Shown here: positions 23,299 to 32,572 of the stretch, piece by piece
Position numbering within the stretch: position 1 is the stretch's first letter
How the letters are laid out: each line of letters starts with the position of its first letter
Assembly: GCF_001690195.1 (NCBI RefSeq)
Contig: NZ_LZGM01000073.1
Span: 20,875-84,874 of the forward strand
Length of the DNA: 64,000 nucleotides
From: Gilliamella sp. wkB108
GTDB taxonomy: Bacteria > Pseudomonadota > Gammaproteobacteria > Enterobacterales > Orbaceae
Direction: 5' to 3'
Position numbers and translations under genes: made by a program
Notes under the pieces: generated by a model
Seen by the model: only the letters and a program-made list of their open reading frames with translations
Databases searched by the model: none
Told to the model about the DNA's origin: nothing

Positions 23299-23568
23299 TA
23301 TACAACATTATTGGTTAGTTTTTTGGCAAAGTGTTATCATAGCACACTAATAAAAAAAGTAATTATCAAAGCCCATTTAGACCATTTCGTTATCACTATT
23401 TTTTTATCAGTAGCTCAACGCTATTCTTAAAAGTAGAAAACTGATTATAAGCGTATTTTGATTTATTGTGATCAAGAAGTTTCAGGAATGCTATGTGTTT
23501 GAGTATATCATTTTAAATAAATGACTCATTAACCTATTAATTAATCGCCAAAAAAGAGGTATTGCAGT

Positions 23569-24570
23569 ATGAAAAATCCAATTAAAATTGCTGTTTTTAG
23601 TAGTAAGCATTATGACAAAGAACATTTGGATATCGCAAATAAAAAGTTTGGTTTTGATCTTGAATATTATGAACATAAACTTAGCCATAAAACCGCTGTC
23701 ACAGCGCAAGGTTTTGACGCTGTTTGTGTATTTGTTAATGACGAAGTCGATAAAAAAGTACTACAAAAGTTAGCGAGTTTTGGTATTAAAATCTTAGCTC
23801 TACGTTGTGCTGGTTTTGATAATGTTGATTTAGCTGAAGCCAAAAAACTAGGCATAACGGTTGTTCGAGTACCGGCTTACTCACCTGAAGCAGTGGCTGA
23901 ACATGCCGTTGCGTTGATGATGACATTAAATCGCCGGACACATAAAGCTTATCAACGCACAAGAGATGCTAACTTCTCGCTTGACGGCCTTACCGGATTT
24001 AATATGCATAATCGCACTGCTGGTGTAATTGGTACAGGAAAAATAGGACAAGCTGTAATTCGTATTTTAAAAGGATTTGGTATGAATATCTTAGCTTATG
24101 ACCCATATCCTAATGATACAGCCGTTGAATTAGGTGCCAAGTATGTTGAATTAGACGAACTTTATGCTAAATCAGACGTTATTACGCTTCATTGTCCAAT
24201 GACCCCAGAGAATTATCATCTTTTAAATAAAGATTCATTCAATAAAATGAAAAATGGTGTAATGATTATTAACACCAGCCGTGGTGCATTACTTGATGCA
24301 ACAGCTGCTATTGACGCTTTAAAACAGACTAAAATTGGTTCGCTCGGAATGGATGTTTACGAAAACGAACGTGATCTGTTTTTTGAAGATAAATCCAATG
24401 ATGTAATTTTAGATGATGTTTTTCGTCGTTTATCATCGTGTCATAACGTCATTTTTACTGGTCATCAAGCTTTTTTAACTCAAGAAGCGTTACTTAATAT
24501 TTCAGACACGACCTTAAATAATATTAAACAAATAATAGAAGGGAAAACATGCGTAAATATTGTCCAATAA
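23569..24570 (+). CDS. ldhA: D-lactate dehydrogenase (LdhA type)
   Basis: This 333-residue enzyme of the D-2-hydroxyacid dehydrogenase family reduces pyruvate to D-lactate with NADH. The NAD motif GVIGTGKIGQAV is near residue 150, the Arg-bearing NTSRGALLD near 235 and the catalytic His in FTGHQAFLT near 296. The ATG at 23569 follows an AAGAGGTATTGCAGT leader. It is a single-gene unit divergent from ampG and fits fermentative life in low oxygen. Confidence 0.93.
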   Translation: MKNPIKIAVFSSKHYDKEHLDIANKKFGFDLEYYEHKLSHKTAVTAQGFDAVCVFVNDEVDKKVLQKLASFGIKILALRCAGFDNVDLAEAKKLGITVVRVPAYSPEAVAEHAVALMMTLNRRTHKAYQRTRDANFSLDGLTGFNMHNRTAGVIGTGKIGQAVIRILKGFGMNILAYDPYPNDTAVELGAKYVELDELYAKSDVITLHCPMTPENYHLLNKDSFNKMKNGVMIINTSRGALLDATAAIDALKQTKIGSLGMDVYENERDLFFEDKSNDVILDDVFRRLSSCHNVIFTGHQAFLTQEALLNISDTTLNNIKQIIEGKTCVNIVQ

Positions 24571-24633
24571 CTGGAAATACTTTATGATGTCGTCGATTTT
24601 TTAATTACTTATAATATGTAAAATGGATTGTTT

Positions 24634-25707
24634 ATGAAACGTATTATTGTTTTGCTCTCTATGATTTTATTGTTGTCTGCTTGTAATAGTAATAAGCAGT
24701 CAACCGTCTCACCTATGAAAGAGCATCGAGGTCATGCCAAAGTCAAAGGTGGCGTTTATCTAGAGAAGGAGCATACTCAACCTAAAACGAATGCACCATT
24801 AGCGATGGACAAAGAAAAGTTCATTAAAAAAATGGTAAGTCAGCATGGTTTTAATCGTCAACAGCTTCATGATGTTCTGGAACAAACCAATAAATTGGAT
24901 TGGGTCATTAATTTAATGGATAAACAAGCACCTAAAGCCGGTACATCCACAGTACCCAATGGTGCTTGGATTCGTTATAAAAATAAATTTATCACCGCAA
25001 GTAATATTGCCAAAGGTGTTGATTTTTGGAATCAATATCAGTCGGAATTACAGCGAGCGTATAAACAATATGGTGTACCGCCTGAAATCATCGTCGGTAT
25101 AATTGGCGTCGAAACAGGGTGGGGCAGAGTTATGGGTAAAACCAAAATCATTGATGCTCTATCAACATTGGCTTTTTACTATCCAAGGCGATCTGAATAT
25201 TTTTCTAACGAACTAGAAGATTTTTTGATAATGGCTCGTGATGAAGGTGTTGATCCGTTTGATTTAACAGGATCATTCGCTGGAGCCATGGGATATGGTC
25301 AATTCATGCCTTCTGCTTTTAGACGTTTTGCGGTTGATTTTAATAGTGACGGTCATGTAGATCTATGGGATCCCGTTGATGCGATTGGAAGTGTGGCAAA
25401 TTATTTCAAATCTCATGGTTGGCAACGTGACAAAAAAGTTGCCGTTATGGCAGACGGTCAAGCGTCACAACTAGAAAATGGTTTTCATACTAAATATTCA
25501 ATAGAAACCCTATCTAAAGCGGGATTAAAACCACAAAGCTCGTTAGATAATTATCGAGAGGTGAGTTTATTACGACTTGATATGGGTGATCGTTATCAAT
25601 TTTGGTATGGGTTACCAAATTTTTATGTCATAACTCGTTATAACCATAGTTCACATTATGCAATGGCTGTTTGGCAATTAGGCCAGGCAGTAAAAAATGC
25701 AAGATAG
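24634..25707 (+). CDS. mltB: MltB, membrane-bound lytic transglycosylase B
   Basis: This 357-residue outer-membrane lipoprotein has a lipobox (LLSAC near residue 18) after a short hydrophobic leader. The SLT-like catalytic motif with the Glu is in GVETGWGR near residue 160, and GYGQFMPSAFRRFAVDFN near 235 is typical of MltB. It cleaves glycan strands to 1,6-anhydro muropeptides. I use the ATG at 24634 since it begins the signal peptide; the TTG two codons earlier lacks support. A terminator follows. Confidence 0.95.
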   Translation: MKRIIVLLSMILLLSACNSNKQSTVSPMKEHRGHAKVKGGVYLEKEHTQPKTNAPLAMDKEKFIKKMVSQHGFNRQQLHDVLEQTNKLDWVINLMDKQAPKAGTSTVPNGAWIRYKNKFITASNIAKGVDFWNQYQSELQRAYKQYGVPPEIIVGIIGVETGWGRVMGKTKIIDALSTLAFYYPRRSEYFSNELEDFLIMARDEGVDPFDLTGSFAGAMGYGQFMPSAFRRFAVDFNSDGHVDLWDPVDAIGSVANYFKSHGWQRDKKVAVMADGQASQLENGFHTKYSIETLSKAGLKPQSSLDNYREVSLLRLDMGDRYQFWYGLPNFYVITRYNHSSHYAMAVWQLGQAVKNAR

Positions 25708-25747
25708 AATTAATGGTTTGAGACCATACTTTATTTTTTTCATGATT

Positions 25748-25774
25748 AAGTCGTAGCTAGCTACGACTTTTTTT
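25748..25774 (+). terminator. Rho-independent terminator after mltB
   Basis: A 9-bp perfect stem AAGTCGTAG / CTACGACTT with a CTAG loop runs into seven T residues on the plus strand, 41 bp after the mltB stop. Confidence 0.9.
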
Positions 25775-25880
25775 GTCCATTTTTGTATTCAATAAAATCA
25801 AAATTAGCTGTGTTACATATTGACTGCGATGTTATACCTTAATATAAAAGGGTAATAATAACGATGCATAGCAATCTCAC

Positions 25881-26690
25881 TTATAAACTAGAGCTGATTA
25901 ATTTTAATGCAATCAATAATAAGAGTCCGCCAAAAAATTTAACTAATTTAGTTAATGATAGTTTTTGACCAATTTGTACACCAACTTTAGCCATAGGTAT
26001 GCTAGCAAGCATAATAGTGATAACAGCAGGAAGATAAATAAAACCGAAGCTATATTCAGGTAAACCTTTAATATTCCATCCGGAAATAATATAACCAATT
26101 GCACCACCGAAAGCGACAGGTAAAGTAAAGGCTGCAGAAGTACCAATAGCTTTACGCATATTAATACCACATTTTTTCAAAAAAGGTACCACTAAAACTC
26201 CGCCACCAACACCTACTAAGGCTGCAAAAATACCGATCAAACCACCCACAATGACATAAATACTATTATTTAACGATATTGCTGTAGGTTGGCTTTTGGT
26301 AATATTATTCGTTTTAAATAAAAATTTACCACCAGTGTAAATAAGAAAAATAGTGAAAATCCATTTTAACCCTACACCGGGAATATAAGGTGTAATATAT
26401 GCTCCACCTAAAGTGCCGATGATACATCCTAAGACCATGCGTTTTAGAATACTCCATTCCACATTATGATTTTTGTTGTGATTCCAACTTGAAGATAGGC
26501 TTGTACCAATAATGGTTGCTAGTGATGAAGCAATAGCAATATGTGTAACCCAAGGTCCACCAAGATTGAAATGATCTAAAGTGAAAATTAAAGCTGGTAC
26601 AATTAATGCTCCTCCACCAACACCGAACAGACCAGATAAAAGTCCAGCACAAGCGCCAACGCAAATTAGGATGAAAAGTTCAAGGACCAT
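25881..26690 (-). CDS. TauE/SafE family anion exporter
   Basis: This 269-residue inner-membrane protein has about eight helices and the two TauE/SafE half-repeats, each with a glycine-rich motif: GLLSGLFGVGGGALIVPAL near the N-terminus and ALVGVGGGVLVVPFL in the middle. Family members export sulfite, sulfoacetate or other small anions; the substrate is unknown here. No sulfur genes are adjacent, so it is a stand-alone gene. Confidence 0.88.
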   Translation of the reverse strand: MVLELFILICVGACAGLLSGLFGVGGGALIVPALIFTLDHFNLGGPWVTHIAIASSLATIIGTSLSSSWNHNKNHNVEWSILKRMVLGCIIGTLGGAYITPYIPGVGLKWIFTIFLIYTGGKFLFKTNNITKSQPTAISLNNSIYVIVGGLIGIFAALVGVGGGVLVVPFLKKCGINMRKAIGTSAAFTLPVAFGGAIGYIISGWNIKGLPEYSFGFIYLPAVITIMLASIPMAKVGVQIGQKLSLTKLVKFFGGLLLLIALKLISSSL

Positions 26691-26993
26691 AGCAAATCCC
26701 TTTAATAATGGATGTTAAATATAATGAGTAATGTTATTCAGTCATCTTAAATTTAGAGAAGTATTATACTGAAAATTCCAGATTTTTAATTGTATGTATT
26801 TTTACCAATTCCAACATGTTACTTGAGTTTATTAATGAATTTCAATAAATATTTCTTTGGACATCAAATCACATGATGAGTTTATTGTAAACATTATGAG
26901 CTAATAAGTGATATATTAAATACAATAATAGTTTTAATGAACATAAATATTAATATAATTTTTAGTAATAAATTAATACAAAAGGAGTGAGTA
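26691..26993. other. Divergent promoter region
   Basis: These 303 AT-rich bases separate the TauE gene (-) from the OsmC-family gene (+). The only clear signal is the AAAGGAG ribosome site of the downstream gene at about 26982-26988. I see no further gene. Confidence 0.4.
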
Positions 26994-27407
26994 ATGAAAG
27001 ATCGTTTAAAATGGATTGATGAATTTGGTTTTATTGGCGAAACGGCAAGTGGTCATACTTTAATTATGGATGGTGGCATTGAACATGGTGGTCGAAATCG
27101 TGGCGCACGCCCAATGGAACTTCTTCTTCATGGTGCAGCTGGTTGTATGGCTTATGATATCATGGCTATTTTAAAAAATGCTAAAAAGGAGATCACCGAT
27201 CTCTGGATAGATATAGAAAAATCTCAAGCTGCATCTTCTCCAAAAGTCTATACTGACATTCATTTTCATATTGTTATAACAGGTAAAAATATTGATACTG
27301 AAGCAGTAGAGAAAGCCATAAAACTATCGTCAGAAAAATATTGTAGCGCATCTATTATGTTAAGCAAAACGGCGAAAATGGTTTACACCTATGAACTTCG
27401 AGAGTAG
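26994..27407 (+). CDS. yhfA: OsmC family protein (YhfA-like)
   Basis: This 137-residue protein has the OsmC/YhfA layout with the resolving motif ASSPKVYTDIHFHIVITG and the peroxidatic-type cysteines in GAAGCMAYD (about residue 49) and EKYCSASIML (about residue 115). OsmC-type proteins reduce organic peroxides through these two cysteines; YhfA itself is poorly characterised. The start has a strong AAAGGAGTGAGTA site. It stands alone before the amino-acid permease. Confidence 0.85.
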   Translation: MKDRLKWIDEFGFIGETASGHTLIMDGGIEHGGRNRGARPMELLLHGAAGCMAYDIMAILKNAKKEITDLWIDIEKSQAASSPKVYTDIHFHIVITGKNIDTEAVEKAIKLSSEKYCSASIMLSKTAKMVYTYELRE

Positions 27408-27527
27408 TTATGACTTATTAATTTAGATTAACGGGTTATATTGTTAATAACAATTTAATTTCGATTTGTGTGTTGTTAATGATTTAACATTTTGATCTAA
27501 TCACCTTATTTTAATGTGAGAATGATT

Positions 27528-28877
27528 ATGCAACAGTTAAACAAAAATATGCGCTTTCGAGATCTGGTGATCTTGGGTTTGCTTTTTATAGGGCCAGCGG
27601 CACCTGTTGGTTTATTTGGTGTATTAGATGTAATGACTGACGGTGCAGTCGCATTAGTCTATTTTGTGGCAACATTAGTCATGGCATTTACTGCATATTC
27701 GTATGCTAGAATGACAAATGTTATACCGCATGCCGGTTCTGTTTATGCCTATTGCTCTGCCGGTATTCATCCACATGCTGGCTTTTTAGTGGGTTGGCTT
27801 TTACTACTCGATTATATGTTTATTCCGGCCGTAGCTTATTTGTTTACCGGTATTTTTCTTAATGCATTAATACCTGATATACCGGTATGGGCATGGACAT
27901 TTTTTGCTGTGGCAGTAACGACAACCTTAAATTTTATGGGAGTGAAAAAATCTGCTAAAATCACCTTCCTTTTTTTAGCCTTCGAAATTATCGTTCTTTC
28001 TATCATCTTATTTGTTGGTATTTGGATGTTGGTCACCAATGGCATTAAGCGAGATTGGTTACAGCCTTTTATTGGTGGAGAGTTATTTACCTGGAATAAT
28101 CTATTTTCAGCTGTCTCTGTTGCTGTTCTATCATTCCTTGGGTTTGATGCAATTGCCACTTTTGCTGAGGAGAATGGAGGTAAGCCTAGTTTAGTCAGTA
28201 AAGCCATTCTTGGCTGTCTAGTTTTAGCAGGCTGCTTATTTGTTATTCAAGTTTATATTGGTGAACTACTTAATCCTTACTCACCAGAATACTTACATGA
28301 ACATCCCGAACTACAAGGAAAAGCCTTTTATAATATCGTCAATCAGGAAATGAACCCTTGGCTTGGTTGGGCTTTAGGGTTAATGAAAGCTATCGGTGCT
28401 TCTTTTTCTGCTATGGTAGGACAGGCGGCAGCAAGTCGTTTATTATTTAGCATGGGTCGGGACAAGCGTTTACCTTCAATTTTAGCTAAGGTCGGTAAAA
28501 AAAGTGGTGTACCAACCATTGCGATTCTATTTTCAGCAATCTTTAATCTCTGTTTAGCGGCTTATGCTGCAAATAGAGAACAAGGATTATCAACTTTGGT
28601 TTCATTTGTTGATGTGGGTGCTTTAACAACATTTATAATGCTACATGTATCAGTTATTGGCTATTTTAAATTTAAAAAAGGTAATCGTGGTACTACTTCA
28701 TTAATTTTAGATATTGTGATCCCTGCTATTGGTATAGTGAGTTTATTACCGGTATTAATACATATCGATAATTATGCCAAAATTGTCGGTATTGTTTGGT
28801 TAATTATTGGGGGCATAATTCTATTTTTTAACAAAAATAAACAGCCTCTTTTATGGTTGGAAAAGAATAAAATATAA
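27528..28877 (+). CDS. APC-superfamily amino acid/polyamine permease
   Basis: This 449-residue protein has about 12 membrane helices. The first helix carries the APC hallmark GLLFIGPAAPVGLFGVL, and VSFVDVGALTTFIMLHVS lies near residue 360. The layout resembles PuuP-like importers of putrescine or amines, but the substrate cannot be fixed from sequence. I use the ATG at 27528 with GAG 7 bases upstream. It is followed by argO-like exporter gene on the same strand after 72 bp. Confidence 0.85.
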   Translation: MQQLNKNMRFRDLVILGLLFIGPAAPVGLFGVLDVMTDGAVALVYFVATLVMAFTAYSYARMTNVIPHAGSVYAYCSAGIHPHAGFLVGWLLLLDYMFIPAVAYLFTGIFLNALIPDIPVWAWTFFAVAVTTTLNFMGVKKSAKITFLFLAFEIIVLSIILFVGIWMLVTNGIKRDWLQPFIGGELFTWNNLFSAVSVAVLSFLGFDAIATFAEENGGKPSLVSKAILGCLVLAGCLFVIQVYIGELLNPYSPEYLHEHPELQGKAFYNIVNQEMNPWLGWALGLMKAIGASFSAMVGQAAASRLLFSMGRDKRLPSILAKVGKKSGVPTIAILFSAIFNLCLAAYAANREQGLSTLVSFVDVGALTTFIMLHVSVIGYFKFKKGNRGTTSLILDIVIPAIGIVSLLPVLIHIDNYAKIVGIVWLIIGGIILFFNKNKQPLLWLEKNKI

Positions 28878-28949
28878 TCTCGATCTACTACTTCCAGACA
28901 CCTTAATTATTTGGTAGTATTTCCAATTTATTTAAGGTGTTGTGGTGAA

Positions 28950-29576
28950 ATGATTTCAGAAATAGTACGTGGAGCAATGATCTCCGGTAGTCTAATTATT
29001 GCCATTGGTGCGCAAAATCTATTTGTGTTAAAACAAGGTTTACTAAAAAATCATATCTTTTTTGTATCTGCAATTTGCTTTGCTTGTGATTTTATTTTAA
29101 TGACAATAGGTATTTTAGGTATTGGGACATTTATCAGTAGTAATCCTTTAATTACCAATATTCTTGCCTTATTAGGCGCCGTTTTTCTTCTCTGGTATGG
29201 TTTTTGTGCTTTTAAGAGTGCAATTAAAGGTACCAGCAGTATGCAAGTTGAATCTCACGATCCACAAAATAACCGTTTAATGAAAGTTGTTTTATCAACA
29301 TTAGCAGTTACCTTACTTAATCCTCATGTTTATTTAGATACAGTGGTCATTGTAGGTGGTATTGCCGGCACACTAAATAGCGAACAAAAGTTAGCATTTT
29401 TGATAGGGGCGATTTGTATTTCATTCATCTGGTTTTTTGGTATTGGTTATGGAGCTAGATTATTAACTCCTTTATTTAAACGAAAAAAGATGTGGGTGAT
29501 CTTAGATTGTTTAGTAGGTATTGTCATGTTTTATATCGCTTACCGATTAGTATGGTATGTTATTTATGGTAGTTAA
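28950..29576 (+). CDS. argO: ArgO-like arginine exporter (LysE family)
   Basis: This 208-residue protein has about six membrane helices and LysE-family motifs: GSLIIAIGAQNLFVLKQGL in helix 1 and LAVTLLNPHVYLDTVVIVG near residue 120. ArgO exports L-arginine and toxic analogues. I start at the ATG at 28950 preceded by GGTGTTGTGGTGA; the upstream frame adds 13 residues without a ribosome site. In E. coli argO is controlled by ArgP; no such gene is near. Confidence 0.9.
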   Translation: MISEIVRGAMISGSLIIAIGAQNLFVLKQGLLKNHIFFVSAICFACDFILMTIGILGIGTFISSNPLITNILALLGAVFLLWYGFCAFKSAIKGTSSMQVESHDPQNNRLMKVVLSTLAVTLLNPHVYLDTVVIVGGIAGTLNSEQKLAFLIGAICISFIWFFGIGYGARLLTPLFKRKKMWVILDCLVGIVMFYIAYRLVWYVIYGS

Positions 29577-30030
29577 TAACTATTAACCGATAAGTATAAT
29601 TGTTACTCTGATCTGATAATCTAAAAATAGAGTTTTCTTAATTAATAGTGTGACAATTATCACAACAATATAAACTAATTACGTTGTATTATCTCTTCAT
29701 ATGATTATTCATGCTCGCTTAATTTATATCAATTTGGATTGTTACTGTAAAGTTAACTAACTTTGCAGGCAAAACCTAGCAACTTAGTTCAACAAGATAG
29801 TTGTTTTTTTTGTTTAAAAAACATTAAAACATCATGAATTAATTTTCATTTAATCCATGAGTAAAGTTGTCATCTTAAGTTAACTTTTATAAAAGTTACT
29901 TGTTTAAGTCCAAACCATATCATTAATATTTGGTAATCCAGTTTAAAAGATTAGTTTTTTTGGTTTTCTAGATAGGTATTTTTGAAATTAGTTTTAACAA
30001 CGGTGAAATAGATCCCTCAAGGAGAACGAA
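29577..30030. other. Long upstream regulatory region of the GH3 gene
   Basis: These 454 bases hold no gene. They contain a perfect CRP-type palindrome at 29649-29664 and several AGTTAACT-like short symmetries (29752-29770, 29878-29890). An AAGGAG ribosome site precedes the GH3 start. The length suggests extended regulation of the glycosidase. Confidence 0.5.
29649..29664. promoter_or_regulatory. CRP (cAMP receptor protein) consensus site
   Basis: TGTGACAATTATCACA matches TGTGA-N6-TCACA in every fixed position. It lies 367 bp upstream of the secreted GH3 glycosidase and 73 bp after argO, so it most likely serves the glycosidase promoter, which would put it under catabolite control. Assignment to CRP follows the E. 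coli consensus; binding is inferred. Confidence 0.65.
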
Positions 30031-31992
30031 ATGAAAAGAAAGGCATTAAAATTAACGCTATTAATAAGTACGATTTTTGCAGTTACTCCATTATTTGCTA
30101 TAGAACAAGCTAAACTTGAAAGTTACCAATTAAAAAAAATTGTTGTCGATAATCTTGAATTTAAAGATATGGATAAGGATGGCAAACTTACCCCTTATGA
30201 GGATTGGCGTTTATCTCCAGAAGAGCGAGCAAAAGATCTTCTTTCAAGATTGTCATTAAAAGAAAAAGCTGGAATTATGATGCATGGTAATGCACCAAGT
30301 TTAGATGATGCTATTGGTCGAGGGGATAAATACGATTTTGATAAACTGAGTACCATGATTTTAACTGATAAAGTAAATAGTTTTATCACACGTTTACAAG
30401 TAAATCCCCAAGATTTTGCTGCACAAAATAATCAACTTCAAAAAATTGCAGAATCTGATCGTTTATCCATTCCTTTAACCATTAGTATCGATCCTAGAAA
30501 TACCTTTTATTATGATGATGAGTTAAGTAGTAAAAGTGGTTTTAGTCAATGGCCGGGAACATTAGGAATGGCAGCAATTGGCATTGAGCAAGATATCAAT
30601 GAGTATGGCAATATTATTCGCCAAGAGTACCGATCATTAGGAGTAACTCAAGCATTATCTCCTCAAGCAGATTTAGGTACCGAACCTCGTTGGGCTCGTT
30701 TTGAAGGTACTTTTGGTGAAAGTCCAGAACTCAGCAAAAAAATGGTGCGAGGTTATATATCCGGCATGCAAAATGGTAAAGGTGGCTTAAATTCGCAAAG
30801 TGTTGCTGCTGTTGTTAAACATTGGGTTGGATATGGTGCTGCTGAAAATGGATTCGATAGTCATAACGCTTACGGTAAATACGCGCTTTTCACTAAAAAA
30901 GATAGTTTGAAAGAACATATTATTCCATTTACAGGCGCTTTTGAAGTTAACGTTTCAGGAATCATGCCAACCTATTCTATATTAAAAAATGCACAAATAA
31001 ATAATCACCAAATTGAAGCAGTTGGTGCGGGTTTTAACAGTTATTTATTAAAAGACTTATTACGTGATACCTACAAATTTAAAGGTGTGATTATGAGTGA
31101 TTGGAGTATCACAAATGATTGTAATGAGGTTTGTGAAAATGGTACTCCTCCGGGTGTAACCCCTAAAGTTGAAGGTATGCCGTGGGGTGTTGAAAAATTA
31201 ACTAAAGAAGAACGTTTTATTAAGGCAGTTGAAGCAGGTGTTCAACAATTCGGTGGAGTTAGTGATAGTTCAATCATTGTTAATGCAGTTGAAAATAAAA
31301 AATTAACTGAAAAAATGTTAGATGAAGCTGTATTAGCCATTTTAATTCAAAAATTTGAACTTGGTCAGTTTGAAACACCTTATGTAGATGAAAATATTGC
31401 TAACCAATTTGTAGGTAATGAGGATTTCCAAAAAGTCGCCAGTCAAGCTCAATACCATTCAATGGTATTACTTGAAAATAAACAAAAAATCTTACCATTA
31501 AAGAAAGCCGCTAAAGTTTACCTGTATGGTTTTTCAGCGACAACTAAAAACCAACTAAGTAATAATGTTAATATTGTCGATAGTCTGGATAAAGCCGATG
31601 TAGTGGTCGTTCGCCTTAATGCCCCTTATGAGCAAAATCATAAAAATTACTTTTTTGGTACTATGCATCATGAAGGATCTTTAGCTTTTCCAACAAACGA
31701 CAAAGATATTGCATTTATAGCCCAAGCAAGTAAAAAACACCCGGTGATTGTTTCTGTTTATTTAGATAGACCAGCAATACTCACTCCGTTAAAACAATAT
31801 GCTAATGCAGTTATTGCTAATTTTGGTGTAAATGATGAAATACTCTTTACTCGATTATTTGATAATAAACCGTATGTAGCTAAGATGCCTTTTGCACTAC
31901 CAGATTCTATGGCAAGTGTGAAAAAACAAGCACCTGATTTACCAAATGATATGAAAGCATTATATCCGCTTGGATATGGTTTAACTAAATAA
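30031..31992 (+). CDS. Secreted glycoside hydrolase family 3 protein
   Basis: This 653-residue protein has a signal peptide (about 22 residues ending TPLFA), so it is exported to the periplasm. It carries the GH3 N-terminal barrel: LSLKEKAGIMMHG near 85, an acidic DKDGKLTPYEDW EF-hand-like loop near residue 50, AAVVKHWVGYGA near 265, and GVIMSDWS with the nucleophile Asp near residue 352. A GH3 C-terminal alpha/beta domain follows. GH3 enzymes cleave beta-glucosides, xylosides or N-acetylglucosaminides; the substrate is not clear. Strong start: AAGGAGAACGAA. A CRP-like site lies upstream. Confidence 0.9.
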   Translation: MKRKALKLTLLISTIFAVTPLFAIEQAKLESYQLKKIVVDNLEFKDMDKDGKLTPYEDWRLSPEERAKDLLSRLSLKEKAGIMMHGNAPSLDDAIGRGDKYDFDKLSTMILTDKVNSFITRLQVNPQDFAAQNNQLQKIAESDRLSIPLTISIDPRNTFYYDDELSSKSGFSQWPGTLGMAAIGIEQDINEYGNIIRQEYRSLGVTQALSPQADLGTEPRWARFEGTFGESPELSKKMVRGYISGMQNGKGGLNSQSVAAVVKHWVGYGAAENGFDSHNAYGKYALFTKKDSLKEHIIPFTGAFEVNVSGIMPTYSILKNAQINNHQIEAVGAGFNSYLLKDLLRDTYKFKGVIMSDWSITNDCNEVCENGTPPGVTPKVEGMPWGVEKLTKEERFIKAVEAGVQQFGGVSDSSIIVNAVENKKLTEKMLDEAVLAILIQKFELGQFETPYVDENIANQFVGNEDFQKVASQAQYHSMVLLENKQKILPLKKAAKVYLYGFSATTKNQLSNNVNIVDSLDKADVVVVRLNAPYEQNHKNYFFGTMHHEGSLAFPTNDKDIAFIAQASKKHPVIVSVYLDRPAILTPLKQYANAVIANFGVNDEILFTRLFDNKPYVAKMPFALPDSMASVKKQAPDLPNDMKALYPLGYGLTK

Positions 31993-32006
31993 TCACATAT
32001 ACTTTG

Positions 32007-32050
32007 ACCAATTCTATTGTTGCCACATTGGTTGGCACAATAGAATGGTT
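32007..32050. terminator. Hairpin shared by GH3 gene and tRNA trailer
   Basis: Two arms ATTCTATTGTTGCCA (32011-32025) and TGGCACAATAGAAT (32033-32046) pair over 14 bp with one bulged T. It lies between the GH3 stop and the tRNA trailer repeats that transcribe towards it. Neither side has a clear T-run, so termination is only likely. Confidence 0.45.
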
Positions 32051-32063
32051 GAAAATGATGATA

Positions 32064-32572
32064 ATTATTCGGCACTTCCTGTGCCTCACTCCTTCGGAGC
32101 CAACTCTTTGAGTTGTTCAAATTCGTTCCAGACGAATTTGTCGAACGCTGGCGTTCTCATCGCTTTTTGTGTGATTAATTAAGTATTTTTGTTGCTTGAA
32201 GTATGAGGAAGAAAAGTGGTGGGTCGTGAGCTGATTATTCGGCACTTCCTGTGCCTCACTCCTTCGGAGCCAACTCTTCGAGTTGTTCAAATTCGTTCCA
32301 GACGAATTTGTCGAACGCTAGCGTTCTCATCGCTTTTTGTGTGATTAATTAAGTATTTTTGTTGCTTGAAGTATGGGGAAGAAAAGTGGTGGGTCGTGAG
32401 CTGATTATTCGGCACTTCCTGTGCCTCACTCCTTCGGAGCCAACTCTTCGAGTTGTTCAAATTCGTTCCAGACGAATTTGTCGAACGCTGGCGTTCTCAT
32501 CGCTTTTTTGTGTGATTAATTAAGTATTTTTGTTGCTTGAAGTATGAGGAAGAAAAGTGGTGGGTCGTGAGC
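32064..32572 (-). repeat. Three tandem 170-bp repeats forming the tRNA-Lys trailer
   Basis: Copies start at 32064, 32234 and 32404 with periods of 170 and 170, and the last runs 169 bp into the 3' end of tRNA-Lys. The copies differ by only a few substitutions and one extra T. Read on the minus strand, every unit begins with the same 15 bases as the tRNA-Lys 3' end (GCTCACGACCCACCA), so three copies of a CCA-ended tRNA tail stand in a row. This is the design of the tyrT rtT array in E. coli, where about 178-bp units each begin with the tRNA-Tyr tail. Processing into separate stable RNAs is inferred. Confidence 0.85.
32411..32496 (-). ncRNA. Cluster of five hairpins in each trailer repeat (third copy shown)
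   Basis: Within 86 bases lie five back-to-back perfect stems: GGCAC/GTGCC (32411-32425), CTCC/GGAG (32429-32439), CAACTC/GAGTTG (32441-32455), CAAATTCGT/ACGAATTTG (32458-32480) and GAACGC/GCGTTC (32483-32496). The same set recurs in the copies 170 and 340 bp to the left. An RNA made from this array would be almost fully structured. Each copy also has a 24-codon minus frame (32426-32500 and equivalents) from ATG AGA ACG to GAG TGA, without a ribosome site. I have no proof that the RNA is stable. Confidence 0.5.

Noticed and set aside
27439..27453. ATTGTTAATAACAAT palindrome as an operator or terminator
   Set aside because: Purely AT-rich, no T-run and no repeat elsewhere; chance symmetry is likely in such sequence.
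32064..32572. CRISPR array
   Set aside because: Units are 170 bp and identical throughout with no unique spacers, and they contain a tRNA 3' end.
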